Shown: piece after piece, positions 18,618 through 26,768 of the stretch
Layout of the letters: each line of letters starts with the position of its first letter
Numbering within the stretch: position 1 is the stretch's first letter
Assembly: GCA_963704825.1 (NCBI GenBank)
Contig: CAVPHV010000001.1
Location: 174,855-238,854 of the forward strand
DNA length: 64,000 nt
Reading direction: 5' to 3'
DNA from: CAVPHV01 sp963704825
GTDB lineage: Bacteria; Actinomycetota; Acidimicrobiia; Spongiisociales; UBA5794
Notes under the pieces: model-generated
The model's input: the letters and a program-made list of their open reading frames with translations, nothing else
What the model was told of the DNA's origin: nothing
The model's database searches: none
Made by a program: the position numbers and the translations under genes

Positions 18618-19403
18618 TCATGCGTCGGTTCGGTTTGGCCACGAGGCGGGACGCTTCTCGAGGAAGGCGGCAAAACCCTCCTGGGCATCCGGAGCCGCGG
18701 CATTCGTGGCCATGATCGGCTCAGTTACCTCATAGGCCGCATCCTCGTCGAGCCCGGCCTGGCGGTAAAAGGCGTCCTTGCCGATCCCGATCACCGTCGG
18801 GCTCCAGCGGGTGATTTGCCCGACCAGTTCGCCGACGGCGGCGTCCAATCCCTCCGGCGGGGCGATGCGATTGACCAACCCCCAGTCTCGCGCCGTTTCC
18901 ACCGAGATCGGCTCGCCCGTCAGCAACATCTCCATCGCACGCTTCTGCCCCACCGCTCGCGAGATCGGAACCATCGGCGTCGTGCAAAACAACCCGATCC
19001 TGACTCCCGGGGTCGCAAATGTCGACCCTTCGGCGGCGACCACCAAGTCACATGACGCCACCAGCTGACAGCCCGCCGCCGTCGCAACGCCCTGCACCTT
19101 GGCGATCACCGGCTGGGCGACCCGGTGAATGGTCTGCATCATCACCGTGCATTGGGCGAACAGATCCCGGTAGAAGGCCGGTTCCCTTTCCCGCATCTCC
19201 GCGATGTCGTGCCCGGCAGAAAAGGCGGGCCCTCGCCCTTCGACGACGATCGCCCGAATCCCTGGTGTCGCCGCCAAATCCTCGAGCCCTCGGGTGATTT
19301 CCTCCATGGCGGCAAGACTCAACGCATTGCGGCGCTCTGGCCGATTCAGGATGAGCCGACCTGTTGGCGGCTCTGACGTGGTCTCGATATACACGTAGGT
19401 CAT
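18618..19403 (-). CDS. Crotonase-fold protein, ECHDC3-like, lacking catalytic glutamates
   Basis: A 261-residue enoyl-CoA hydratase/isomerase-superfamily protein. CoA-binding segments AGHDIAEM and the oxyanion-hole region are present. The positions of the two catalytic glutamates of true hydratases are changed: the usual GGGxEL site reads AAGCQLVASCDL and the second reads GVRIGLFCTTPM. This pattern matches the ECHDC3-type subgroup, so a simple hydratase assignment would be unsafe. The gene stands alone, converging on the anti-sigma gene and 69 bases upstream of pimA on the same strand. Confidence 0.85.
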   Translation of the reverse strand: MTYVYIETTSEPPTGRLILNRPERRNALSLAAMEEITRGLEDLAATPGIRAIVVEGRGPAFSAGHDIAEMREREPAFYRDLFAQCTVMMQTIHRVAQPVIAKVQGVATAAGCQLVASCDLVVAAEGSTFATPGVRIGLFCTTPMVPISRAVGQKRAMEMLLTGEPISVETARDWGLVNRIAPPEGLDAAVGELVGQITRWSPTVIGIGKDAFYRQAGLDEDAAYEVTEPIMATNAAAPDAQEGFAAFLEKRPASWPNRTDA

Positions 19404-19472
19404 GGGTGGCTCCGGGACGGCAACGATCTGCTGAGTGTAATGAGCAGTGCCGGCCGCCCCAGGGCCATGATT

Positions 19473-20507
19473 TCAGGCGCGTGGCACCATCGCCGCTTGG
19501 TAGGCAGCGAGGTATCCGTCAAGGACCGCCGTGCGGTCAAACCGGGCGACCCGCTGTCTCGCACGGTCTTGAAGCTCGCGGCGGAGGGTCGCATCGCCGA
19601 GCACCCGAATCAGGGCGCCCGCCAGACCTTCGGCATCCCCGGGCTTGGTCAACACACCAGCGTCACCGAGAACGTGAGCAAACGCTGGCAGCGCCGAGGC
19701 AACGACGGCGCAACCTGCCGCCATCCCTTCGACGAGGACGATCCCGAAGCTCTCGCCCCCGAGGTTGGGAGCGCAATAGACCGAGGCGTCCTGAAGGTAT
19801 GCCCGCTTCTCACCCTCGGGAACCGTCACAAAACGAATACCCGCCATTTCCTCGTACCGCTCCCCTGCCGCCACCACGAGTTCCGCGTCTGGGATGGCCG
19901 TGCGAACCTGGGGCCAGGCCGCCAACAGCACATCGAGGCCCTTGCGCGGGTCGTCGCGACCGAGGAAGGCCACACGCCCGACGCTACCGGGTGACGGGTG
20001 ATACGCACCGACGTCTATCCCGTTCGGAACCAGACGTACCGGCGCCAGCTCGTCGACGACGGAGGCCGCGACCGGACTGACCGCGGTCACGACATCAAGT
20101 CGGCCGACGATGCGGCGCGCCAGGGGCCGGGCAGATCGGTAGAGGCGCCTCAAGGTACGAGATGGATCGGCGTGGAAGGTCCCGACCTTGGGCACATCGG
20201 GCAGCCGGGTGGCTGCCAGTGAGACGGCAGGCATCAATGGCTCATGAATGTGAACGACGTCGACACCTTCGGTAGCGGCGACGAGACGCTTCAACTGCCG
20301 GGGCCGCAGCGACACGGGAGCGACCGAACCATTGGCGGGCACCGGTACCGATCTGCCCACCGAAACCGTTCCGGCCGGCCCCTCCCCCGGTCCAACCACG
20401 AACGCCTCGTGTCCCGCATCTCGCAACCAGGTGGCCAACGAGAGGGCCTGGTCCTGGACACCGCCGAAGCGACCGAGGTCGTACGGGCTGACGATCGCCA
20501 CCCTCAT
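19473..20507 (-). CDS. pimA: GT4 glycosyltransferase, probable phosphatidylinositol alpha-mannosyltransferase PimA
   Basis: A GT-B retaining glycosyltransferase that should add the first mannose from GDP-mannose to phosphatidylinositol at the inner membrane face. Seen: the N-terminal MRVAIVSPYDLGRFGGVQ with the Gly-rich acceptor loop, HIHEPLMPAVSL, GRDDPRKGLDVLL, and the donor-site GGESFGIVLVEGMAAG (EX7E). I chose the ATG at 20507, three bases after the acyltransferase stop. The neighbouring acyltransferase and CDP-alcohol transferase genes, in the mycobacterial pgsA-patA-pimA order, support the specific call. Confidence 0.88.
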   Translation of the reverse strand: MRVAIVSPYDLGRFGGVQDQALSLATWLRDAGHEAFVVGPGEGPAGTVSVGRSVPVPANGSVAPVSLRPRQLKRLVAATEGVDVVHIHEPLMPAVSLAATRLPDVPKVGTFHADPSRTLRRLYRSARPLARRIVGRLDVVTAVSPVAASVVDELAPVRLVPNGIDVGAYHPSPGSVGRVAFLGRDDPRKGLDVLLAAWPQVRTAIPDAELVVAAGERYEEMAGIRFVTVPEGEKRAYLQDASVYCAPNLGGESFGIVLVEGMAAGCAVVASALPAFAHVLGDAGVLTKPGDAEGLAGALIRVLGDATLRRELQDRARQRVARFDRTAVLDGYLAAYQAAMVPRA

Positions 20508-20509
20508 GT

Positions 20510-21397
20510 TCACTCCTCCCGATCGCTGGGCCAATTGGGCTGGAATAGGTGCCATTGCTCGGGCGCGGCGCGGATGATGTCCTCGAGGACACCGGCAAGA
20601 CGCTGGGCACCTTCGGCAACCCGTTCTTCGGTGGTCCCCTCCTCAGGGAGCTCAAGGGGCGGATGAACGACAAAAAGATGACCCGGACCCGGCAGGAAGT
20701 AGCAGCCGACGGGTAGGAGCACCGCACCGGTCCGAACCGCCAACGTCACCGGGCCGGCCGGGATGGTCGTTTGCTCCCCGAAGAACTCCACCTCGATGCC
20801 GCGGCCCGACAGATCCCGGTCTGCCAGCAGCGCGACGGTTCCGCCGGCTCGAATCCGTTCGACCAGAGCAGGTGTGGTCCGAGGACGGCCCGGGCCGGTC
20901 AGGACCACGTCGATCCCCATCTGATTGCGCACGTCGATGAACCACTCGGTGATGAGGGGGTTGGGCAGGCTCTCGGCGACCGCAAGTACCGGAATGCCGA
21001 TGTCTTCGGCCTTTGCCCCTGCCGCCTCCCAGTTCCCGAGATGGGGAAGGGCGAGGACGATGCCACGACCCGACGCCTTGGCCGCAACGATGTGGTCGAG
21101 GCCGTCGAGTCGAGCCGTGGCCACGAACTCGGCCTTGCGCCGCGGCTGGATCCAGAACACCTCGGCCCAGTACCGGCCGTAGCTGGTGAACATCCCGCGG
21201 GCTCGGCGAGTGAGATCCTCGGTCGACCCGGAAAGGACGCGGCCGAGATGACGCTCGAGAAGTGTCATCCGGTCTCGGGCTATGAACGAGATGGCCCATC
21301 CCAGCCGTTCCCCCGTCCAGCGCATTGCTGGTTCGGGAAGAAGCCCAAAGAGCCCCGACAGGACCCTGAACAGCCAATACCCGCCGAGCTTCTTCAC
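20510..21397 (-). CDS. patA: HtrB/LpxL-family acyltransferase, probable PIM acyltransferase PatA
   Basis: A membrane-associated acyltransferase of the lipid A late-acyltransferase family. In Actinobacteria this family acylates the mannose of phosphatidylinositol mannosides. The catalytic H-x4-E/D motif appears as LPHLGNWEAAG. The GTG at 21397 overlaps the pgsA stop by four bases and gives 295 residues starting VKKLGGYWLF; the frame to 21640 only shadows pgsA. Its position between pgsA and pimA decides the function; no other lipid A genes are seen. Confidence 0.87.
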   Translation of the reverse strand: MKKLGGYWLFRVLSGLFGLLPEPAMRWTGERLGWAISFIARDRMTLLERHLGRVLSGSTEDLTRRARGMFTSYGRYWAEVFWIQPRRKAEFVATARLDGLDHIVAAKASGRGIVLALPHLGNWEAAGAKAEDIGIPVLAVAESLPNPLITEWFIDVRNQMGIDVVLTGPGRPRTTPALVERIRAGGTVALLADRDLSGRGIEVEFFGEQTTIPAGPVTLAVRTGAVLLPVGCYFLPGPGHLFVVHPPLELPEEGTTEERVAEGAQRLAGVLEDIIRAAPEQWHLFQPNWPSDREE

Positions 21398-21981
21398 GCC
21401 TCGAGTTGCTGCCACGTGCGCCGGATCCGCTGGCCCACCGTGAACCCGGACAAGGTGGCGAAGATCCACAGCATGGGCAGCAGGACGGGAAGACCGAAGC
21501 CTTCGAGCAGTACCCCGGTCAAAACGAGGATCATCCGCTCGGCTCGACCCATCCAACCACCGCGACCTTCGGCGCCCCAACTCTCCGCCTTGGCCCGCAC
21601 ATAGGGAGTCAGCAGCGAGAACGCAAGGCAGAAGAGACAAAGCATCAGCGCCATTGCATCGTCACGCACGGAGAACGCCAGGCTGGCCCAAATCGCCACC
21701 TCACCGAGGCGATCCGACATCGTGTCGATGAACGCACCACGAATCGAGGCCGTTCCTTGAAGCCTGGCCAGAGGCCCGTCGAGAGCATCGAGGATGGCGC
21801 CGATGCCGGCGATGATTGCACCGGTCTTGTACATCTCGTTGGCGATGAAGCCCGCTCCGACGAAGGTCGCGCCAAGACCCATGAGGGTGACTGCGGTGGG
21901 GGTGAGCCTCAGCTTCGCCATTCCCGCCGCAATAGGGTCGAGGAATGGAGCGATGCGGCTCCGGCCTCTGAGATCGAGCAC
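21394..21981 (-). CDS. pgsA: CDP-alcohol phosphatidyltransferase, probable phosphatidylinositol-phosphate synthase
   Basis: An integral membrane enzyme that should condense CDP-diacylglycerol with inositol 3-phosphate, the first step to PI and PIMs. The full signature D-G-x2-A-R-x8-G-x3-D-x3-D is readable in DGPLARLQGTASIRGAF followed by IDTMSDR. About six membrane helices fill 195 residues. I chose the GTG at 21981, which has AAGGAG four bases upstream; the open frame to 22296 runs antisense into gltA. It is the first gene of the pgsA-patA-pimA operon. Confidence 0.88.
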   Translation of the reverse strand: MLDLRGRSRIAPFLDPIAAGMAKLRLTPTAVTLMGLGATFVGAGFIANEMYKTGAIIAGIGAILDALDGPLARLQGTASIRGAFIDTMSDRLGEVAIWASLAFSVRDDAMALMLCLFCLAFSLLTPYVRAKAESWGAEGRGGWMGRAERMILVLTGVLLEGFGLPVLLPMLWIFATLSGFTVGQRIRRTWQQLEA

Positions 21982-22102
21982 GTTTCTCCTTCCGGGGCAG
22001 GAAGATAGCCGACGGGAGCCGAGGCAGGGCACGCTGGCTACACTCGGCGGACAGTCGACGGGCTGATTCAACCACGAAAACGCGGGAGGAACTGGTATTC
22101 CA

Positions 22103-23401
22103 ATGACCGACAAGGCGACCCTCAGATACGACGGTGACGAGTATGAGTTTGATGTGCTGCCGGTAACGATCGGCAACCGAGGCATCGACATTCGGACTCT
22201 GCGTGGTGCATCCGGAGACGTCACGTTCGACCCGGGTTTCGCCAATACGGCGGGCACAACCAGCACCATCACGTACGTCGACGGCTCCCTGGGCACATTG
22301 CGACATCGCGGCTACGCGATCGAAGACCTGGCCGCCAATTGTTCCTTCCTCGAGGTCTGTTACCTCCTTCTCTTCGGAGAACTCCCCACTGCCGATCAGT
22401 TGGACGAGTGGACCACCTCGGTGCTTCACCACACGCTCATCCGCGAAGAGATGAAGGCTTTCTTCAACGCGTTCCCTGTGAGCGCCCACCCCATGGCGAT
22501 TCTCTCCTCGGCGGCCAACGCTATCGCGACGTTCTACGACGCGGTCGATGACAGCCAGAGCGAAGATCAGTCCTTCGTCGCTTCTGCGATGCGCTTGTTG
22601 GCCAAGATGCCGACCGTGGCGGCCTGGGCTTACAAGAAGTCCATCGGGCAGCCATACGTCTATCCGCGCAACGACCTGAACTACGTCGAGAACTTCCTCA
22701 ACATGATGTTCGAGACCCCCGCCGAGGAGCTGGTTCTGGATCCGGTCATCGTTCGGGCGCTGAATGTGCTGCTCATTCTCCACGCCGACCACGGTCAGAA
22801 CTGCTCGACCGCGACGGTTCGTTTTGTCGGGTCCAGCCAAGCCAATTTGTTCGCCTCCGTTGCCGCCGGAATGGGCGCCTTGTGGGGTCCCCTTCACGGT
22901 GGTGCCAATCAAGCGGTCATCGAAATGCTCCAGACGATTCACGACGACTCCGACAGCACGCCCGAGTCGGTCATGGCCCGCGCCAAGGACAAGGACGATC
23001 CATTCCGGTTGATGGGCTTCGGCCACAGGGTCTACAAGAACTATGACCCGCGGGCTCGGCTGTTGAAGGGCTTCGCCGACGAGGTTCTCGCAAGAGTCGG
23101 CGATGACCCGTTGCTCGAGATCGCCCAGGGGCTCGAATCGCTGGCGCTCGAGGACGACTACTTCGTCAGCCGCAACCTCTATCCGAACGTCGATTTCTAT
23201 TCGGGCATCCTGTTCCGGGCGCTCGGCTTCCCGCCCAGGATGTTCACGGTGCTGTTTGCCATCGGCCGCCTCCCCGGTTGGATTGCCAACTGGAAGGAGA
23301 TGAGCGACGACCCCCTCACCCGAATCGCCCGGCCGCGGCAGCTGTACCTGGGTCAACCGGCTCGACCGTTTCTCGCCATCGAGGACCGCGAGGCCCTCTA
23401 G
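22103..23401 (+). CDS. gltA: Citrate synthase
   Basis: Condenses acetyl-CoA with oxaloacetate to start the TCA cycle. At 432 residues it is the hexameric bacterial type with the N-terminal extension (ATLRYDGDEYEFDVLPVTIG). Active-site segments HADHGQNCST, GPLHGGANQAV and FGHRVYKNYDPR are all present, giving the two catalytic histidines; the C-terminal region carries the usual Arg and Asp residues. A GGGAGGA lies rather far (12 bases) from the ATG. It is divergent from pgsA. Confidence 0.96.
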   Translation: MTDKATLRYDGDEYEFDVLPVTIGNRGIDIRTLRGASGDVTFDPGFANTAGTTSTITYVDGSLGTLRHRGYAIEDLAANCSFLEVCYLLLFGELPTADQLDEWTTSVLHHTLIREEMKAFFNAFPVSAHPMAILSSAANAIATFYDAVDDSQSEDQSFVASAMRLLAKMPTVAAWAYKKSIGQPYVYPRNDLNYVENFLNMMFETPAEELVLDPVIVRALNVLLILHADHGQNCSTATVRFVGSSQANLFASVAAGMGALWGPLHGGANQAVIEMLQTIHDDSDSTPESVMARAKDKDDPFRLMGFGHRVYKNYDPRARLLKGFADEVLARVGDDPLLEIAQGLESLALEDDYFVSRNLYPNVDFYSGILFRALGFPPRMFTVLFAIGRLPGWIANWKEMSDDPLTRIARPRQLYLGQPARPFLAIEDREAL

Positions 23402-23504
23402 CGGTGCGTCGGTGAAATCGCGTCTGGTACCTCCGAGGTGCGAAGTCGAGGACCAGGCTATTGCTCGCCGGCGCAATCCCGCACGGCGTGTCTTCAACGC
23501 CCGC

Positions 23505-24014
23505 CTAGAGCTCTTCCGGGGGGATCCGCTCGACGTACTGCCCGACGACGACGCCGCTGACTCCGTCGACCCGCACCAGGCCGCGTTCGCTCGGTGGTTC
23601 GTCGGCTGAGAAGACGAGCACGTTCCAAACGGGCTTGGCACGCCAGCCGACGAAGCCAACCGCTGCTGAGGCGTGTCCGACCGGGAACGCCGTCTCGCGG
23701 TTGGCCGTCTCGAGTGCCTGGCTCTCGCGCACCACGAGGTGTAATCCGGCTGCGAGGTGGTATCCCGCGACGGCCAGGAACCCGGCGACGATGACCCACA
23801 TCCCACTGGGCAATCCCAGGGAGATGCCGACCGCAGTGATGACGGCGGCCACAAGGTATACGAGGCCGGAGCGACGCCGACGCGCCGTGTCCGGCACCGC
23901 GTACGGGCCGAACACATTCGCGTCGAGATCGTCGGGCATCTGTGCCGCTTCTGCGATTTCCGCAGGCACTTCGATGCGGGGGAGTTCGGGCCGATCCGGC
24001 CGGTGGTCCGTCAT
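23505..24014 (-). CDS. Uncharacterised two-helix membrane protein
   Basis: No family is recognised. The 169-residue product has an acidic, Pro-rich cytoplasmic N-terminus (about 1-45), two close membrane helices (about 50-90, GLVYLVAAVITAVGISLGL and MWVIVAGFLAVAGYHLAAG) and a C-terminal soluble domain of about 75 residues beginning near LVVRESQALETANRE. Its start overlaps the upstream RND transporter gene by four bases, so it is probably made with that transporter and may be an accessory subunit. It converges on gltA. Confidence 0.75.
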   Translation of the reverse strand: MTDHRPDRPELPRIEVPAEIAEAAQMPDDLDANVFGPYAVPDTARRRRSGLVYLVAAVITAVGISLGLPSGMWVIVAGFLAVAGYHLAAGLHLVVRESQALETANRETAFPVGHASAAVGFVGWRAKPVWNVLVFSADEPPSERGLVRVDGVSGVVVGQYVERIPPEEL

Positions 24015-26638
24015 ACCGAGGTGACTCCGTCACCCAGATCGTCTGGCATCCCCAGCACACCCCTGAGGGCGTCGGGATCGATGGCCGCTTCGCCACGCCG
24101 CTCGTGCCAACGGGCCCAGAGCACCAACATCGACGGCAGCACCAGAACGCTGGCAACAAGGGCGAAGACAATCGCCCAGAACGTCACCTCTCCGAGCTGC
24201 TGGAACGGCTTGAGGCTCGATGTCATCAAGACACCAAAACCGGCGGCAGTGGTGAACGCTGAACCGGCGAGGGCGCCGCCGGTGTGGGTGGTCGTCGAGC
24301 GAATTGCCTCGTCGATGTTGTCACAGCGCATCTGGTCCTCTTGGAACCGGTGCGTGATGTGAATCGTGTACGGCACACCGATGCCGATCGCAAGGTTGGC
24401 GATCATCGCAGTGACCGGGTTGAAGGAGATTCCGCGAGCCGCCATCACCCCGAACACCCAGAGCACGATCAACGCCACCGGCAGGATCGTGATGACACCG
24501 AGGAAGGGACGCTTCGCCTCGATCCAGAACGTGATCACCAGCAGCAACATGGCCGCCAGGATCGTGAACAACAGCGAAGTCGCCTGACTGTCGGAGAGTG
24601 CGGTGACGACGCCGGCGCTGATGATGTTCTGGTTGGTCGCAACAACTTCCGCACCGGTATCGGCGACCGGCTGGAATGCAACGGCCAAGTCGTCGGCCAA
24701 CTGTTGGGCGCCGGCCTCGCCGGCCTGGGTCGAGACGCCAACGTCGATGTACCGGAACGTACCGTCCACTTCGGCGATGGTCCGGCGCATCGTGTCGAAG
24801 TCGGCGGCCAAGGCGGCCCGATAGAGCCCGTCCACGTCGGCATCCGGCGCAACCGAGAGGTCGGGCAGCTGCAGTCCGAAGTCGACTGCAGCGAGTGCGA
24901 ACTCCGGATCGAACGTCTCGGCGTCTCCGCCTTGGTCGGGCGGTACAACCATGCCTGCGATCACGGAGACCGGTGATTCAGCTGCGGCGAAATCTCCGAA
25001 CGCGATCACGTTCTCGACCCCGTTGAGGTTCTGCCACGAGGCAAGCAACGCGTTGTGTATGGCCGGCGTGGCGACATCGACGTCCTCGATGATGACCTCA
25101 GTCTCCTCACCGAATCCACCACCAAACTCCTCGGTGATGACGTCGAAGGCGTCGAGCAGCGGCTCACCCTCCGGCAGGAAATCGGTGAAACTGAATTCGG
25201 TACTCAGCCTGGTGAGGCCGACAAACCCGACGATTCCGAGGATGAGCGATACCAGCAACGTCCACACTGCGTATTTCTCCGCGAGCACCGAAGCGTTTCC
25301 CATCAGCTTCGGGAGTACACGCTCACTCTGGTGGCCAAACGCCTCACTGGCGATGTGACCCTTGGCCTCACCGCGGCGGTCGAGCAGGACCCGAGCGGAC
25401 GGCAGCACGGTGAGCATGAGGATGAAGGCAGACGTGATGCCGACCGCGGCCAGGATGCCGAAGTCGCGCAACGCGGTGACCGGGTTGATGACGTTGGTGA
25501 GAAAACCCACAGACGTGGTCACCGTGGCCAGCACCAGGGCGATGCCTACGGTCAACGTGGCGCGCGATGAGGCCCCTCGCACCGGCTGCCCGGCTCCCAG
25601 CTCCTCCCGATAGCGACTGGTCATGTGGATGGCGTAGTCGACACCGAGCCCGATCAAGAGAATCGGGATGATCTGGAGGATCTCGCTGAAGTTGCCGATG
25701 ATCCCCAGATACTTCGGTCCGAGAAGCACACCGATCCCCTGCATCCAGGTGATCGACAGGACGATCACCACCATCGTCAACCCCATGTCGGCCGCCGATC
25801 GACGCAGCGACATCCACCGGGTCATCCTGCCCTTGGGATGGACCCAGTACACAAACATCAGGATCAGCACGATGATGAGGAAGGCGAGACCGAACAGCCG
25901 GCCGATCTCGGACTGGAACTGGTCGGTATTCGAGAACAGCAGCGCAAACGAGAACGGCGTGGCGTCGACGGCGACGGTTTCGACCGCGTCGATGCTGTCG
26001 CGCATGTCGACTTCGATCCCCTGGAGGAGGGTCAAGTCGGGATCGTCAAGATCGGCAACGTTGAGGAACACCACCATTAGGCCGGTCTTGGCCTGCGGCA
26101 CGGTCAGGTCAGAGCTCTCGCCGAGCAGTCCGGAGAACAAGTCACGGAACTCCGGCGGCACCTGCTCGAGGCTCTGTTGGAAGCCAACCTTGACGTCTTC
26201 GTCGGTGATGTTGGCCAGGATCGTTTCGAGCGTGACACCCATCTCCTCGGCCTGCACCTGGAGACCCTGCAACAGCGGGTCGAAGTAGCCGACGATGTCG
26301 CCTCCGGGTCTGCCGACCATCAGGGTGTCGGCCTCACTCGACACGATGGCCCCCTGGACCTCGACATAGTCCCGCAGCCCGTCCGCCGTCAGTATGTCGT
26401 CGGCTTTGGCCGTCATCAGGACCTGCACGGCTTCTTCGGAATTGTCCGAGAAGTAGTCGGCGATGACATCCTGCGCCAAGAATTCAGGCGAATCGGGAGA
26501 GAAACCTTCGTTGCCGCTGGCTTGCTCCTGCTGGGGGACAAAGGCCCCAAGGACAAGCGTGACGAGCAGTGCGCCGGCCAGTACGCCCCACGGGGACCGC
26601 CGGACGAGTCCGGCGAGTTGCTGAACGAACCATTTCAC
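24011..26638 (-). CDS. RND/MMPL-superfamily exporter
   Basis: An 875-residue membrane transporter with two repeats, each of one helix, a large external domain and five helices. The first TM4 carries GLGVDYAIHMTSRYREE, the usual Asp-Tyr proton-relay region. The equivalent site in the second half reads GIGVPYTIHITHRFQED, with Pro replacing Asp. Substrate is unknown; relatives export lipids, hopanoids or siderophores. Start ATG at 26638 gives MKWFVQQLAGLVRR followed by the first helix. It overlaps the following two-helix protein gene by four bases. It lies 130 bases downstream of thrS. Confidence 0.88.
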   Translation of the reverse strand: MKWFVQQLAGLVRRSPWGVLAGALLVTLVLGAFVPQQEQASGNEGFSPDSPEFLAQDVIADYFSDNSEEAVQVLMTAKADDILTADGLRDYVEVQGAIVSSEADTLMVGRPGGDIVGYFDPLLQGLQVQAEEMGVTLETILANITDEDVKVGFQQSLEQVPPEFRDLFSGLLGESSDLTVPQAKTGLMVVFLNVADLDDPDLTLLQGIEVDMRDSIDAVETVAVDATPFSFALLFSNTDQFQSEIGRLFGLAFLIIVLILMFVYWVHPKGRMTRWMSLRRSAADMGLTMVVIVLSITWMQGIGVLLGPKYLGIIGNFSEILQIIPILLIGLGVDYAIHMTSRYREELGAGQPVRGASSRATLTVGIALVLATVTTSVGFLTNVINPVTALRDFGILAAVGITSAFILMLTVLPSARVLLDRRGEAKGHIASEAFGHQSERVLPKLMGNASVLAEKYAVWTLLVSLILGIVGFVGLTRLSTEFSFTDFLPEGEPLLDAFDVITEEFGGGFGEETEVIIEDVDVATPAIHNALLASWQNLNGVENVIAFGDFAAAESPVSVIAGMVVPPDQGGDAETFDPEFALAAVDFGLQLPDLSVAPDADVDGLYRAALAADFDTMRRTIAEVDGTFRYIDVGVSTQAGEAGAQQLADDLAVAFQPVADTGAEVVATNQNIISAGVVTALSDSQATSLLFTILAAMLLLVITFWIEAKRPFLGVITILPVALIVLWVFGVMAARGISFNPVTAMIANLAIGIGVPYTIHITHRFQEDQMRCDNIDEAIRSTTTHTGGALAGSAFTTAAGFGVLMTSSLKPFQQLGEVTFWAIVFALVASVLVLPSMLVLWARWHERRGEAAIDPDALRGVLGMPDDLGDGVTSV

Positions 26639-26768
26639 TGTTGGGAGCCCCCTTGCGCGGTGGATCTGAGTAGCGGTAACCGACGGAACGACGGCACAGA
26701 GCCTACGCAGCTTGCGGAGCCAATCAAGTCATCTCCCCTGATCGGTCCCATGAGCCGCCGGCGACAAT

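Noticed and set aside
21701..23917. 738-residue minus-strand open frame opposite gltA
   Set aside because: Runs antisense through the whole citrate synthase gene and into pgsA in the wrong frame; composition is Arg/Ser-rich without family motifs.
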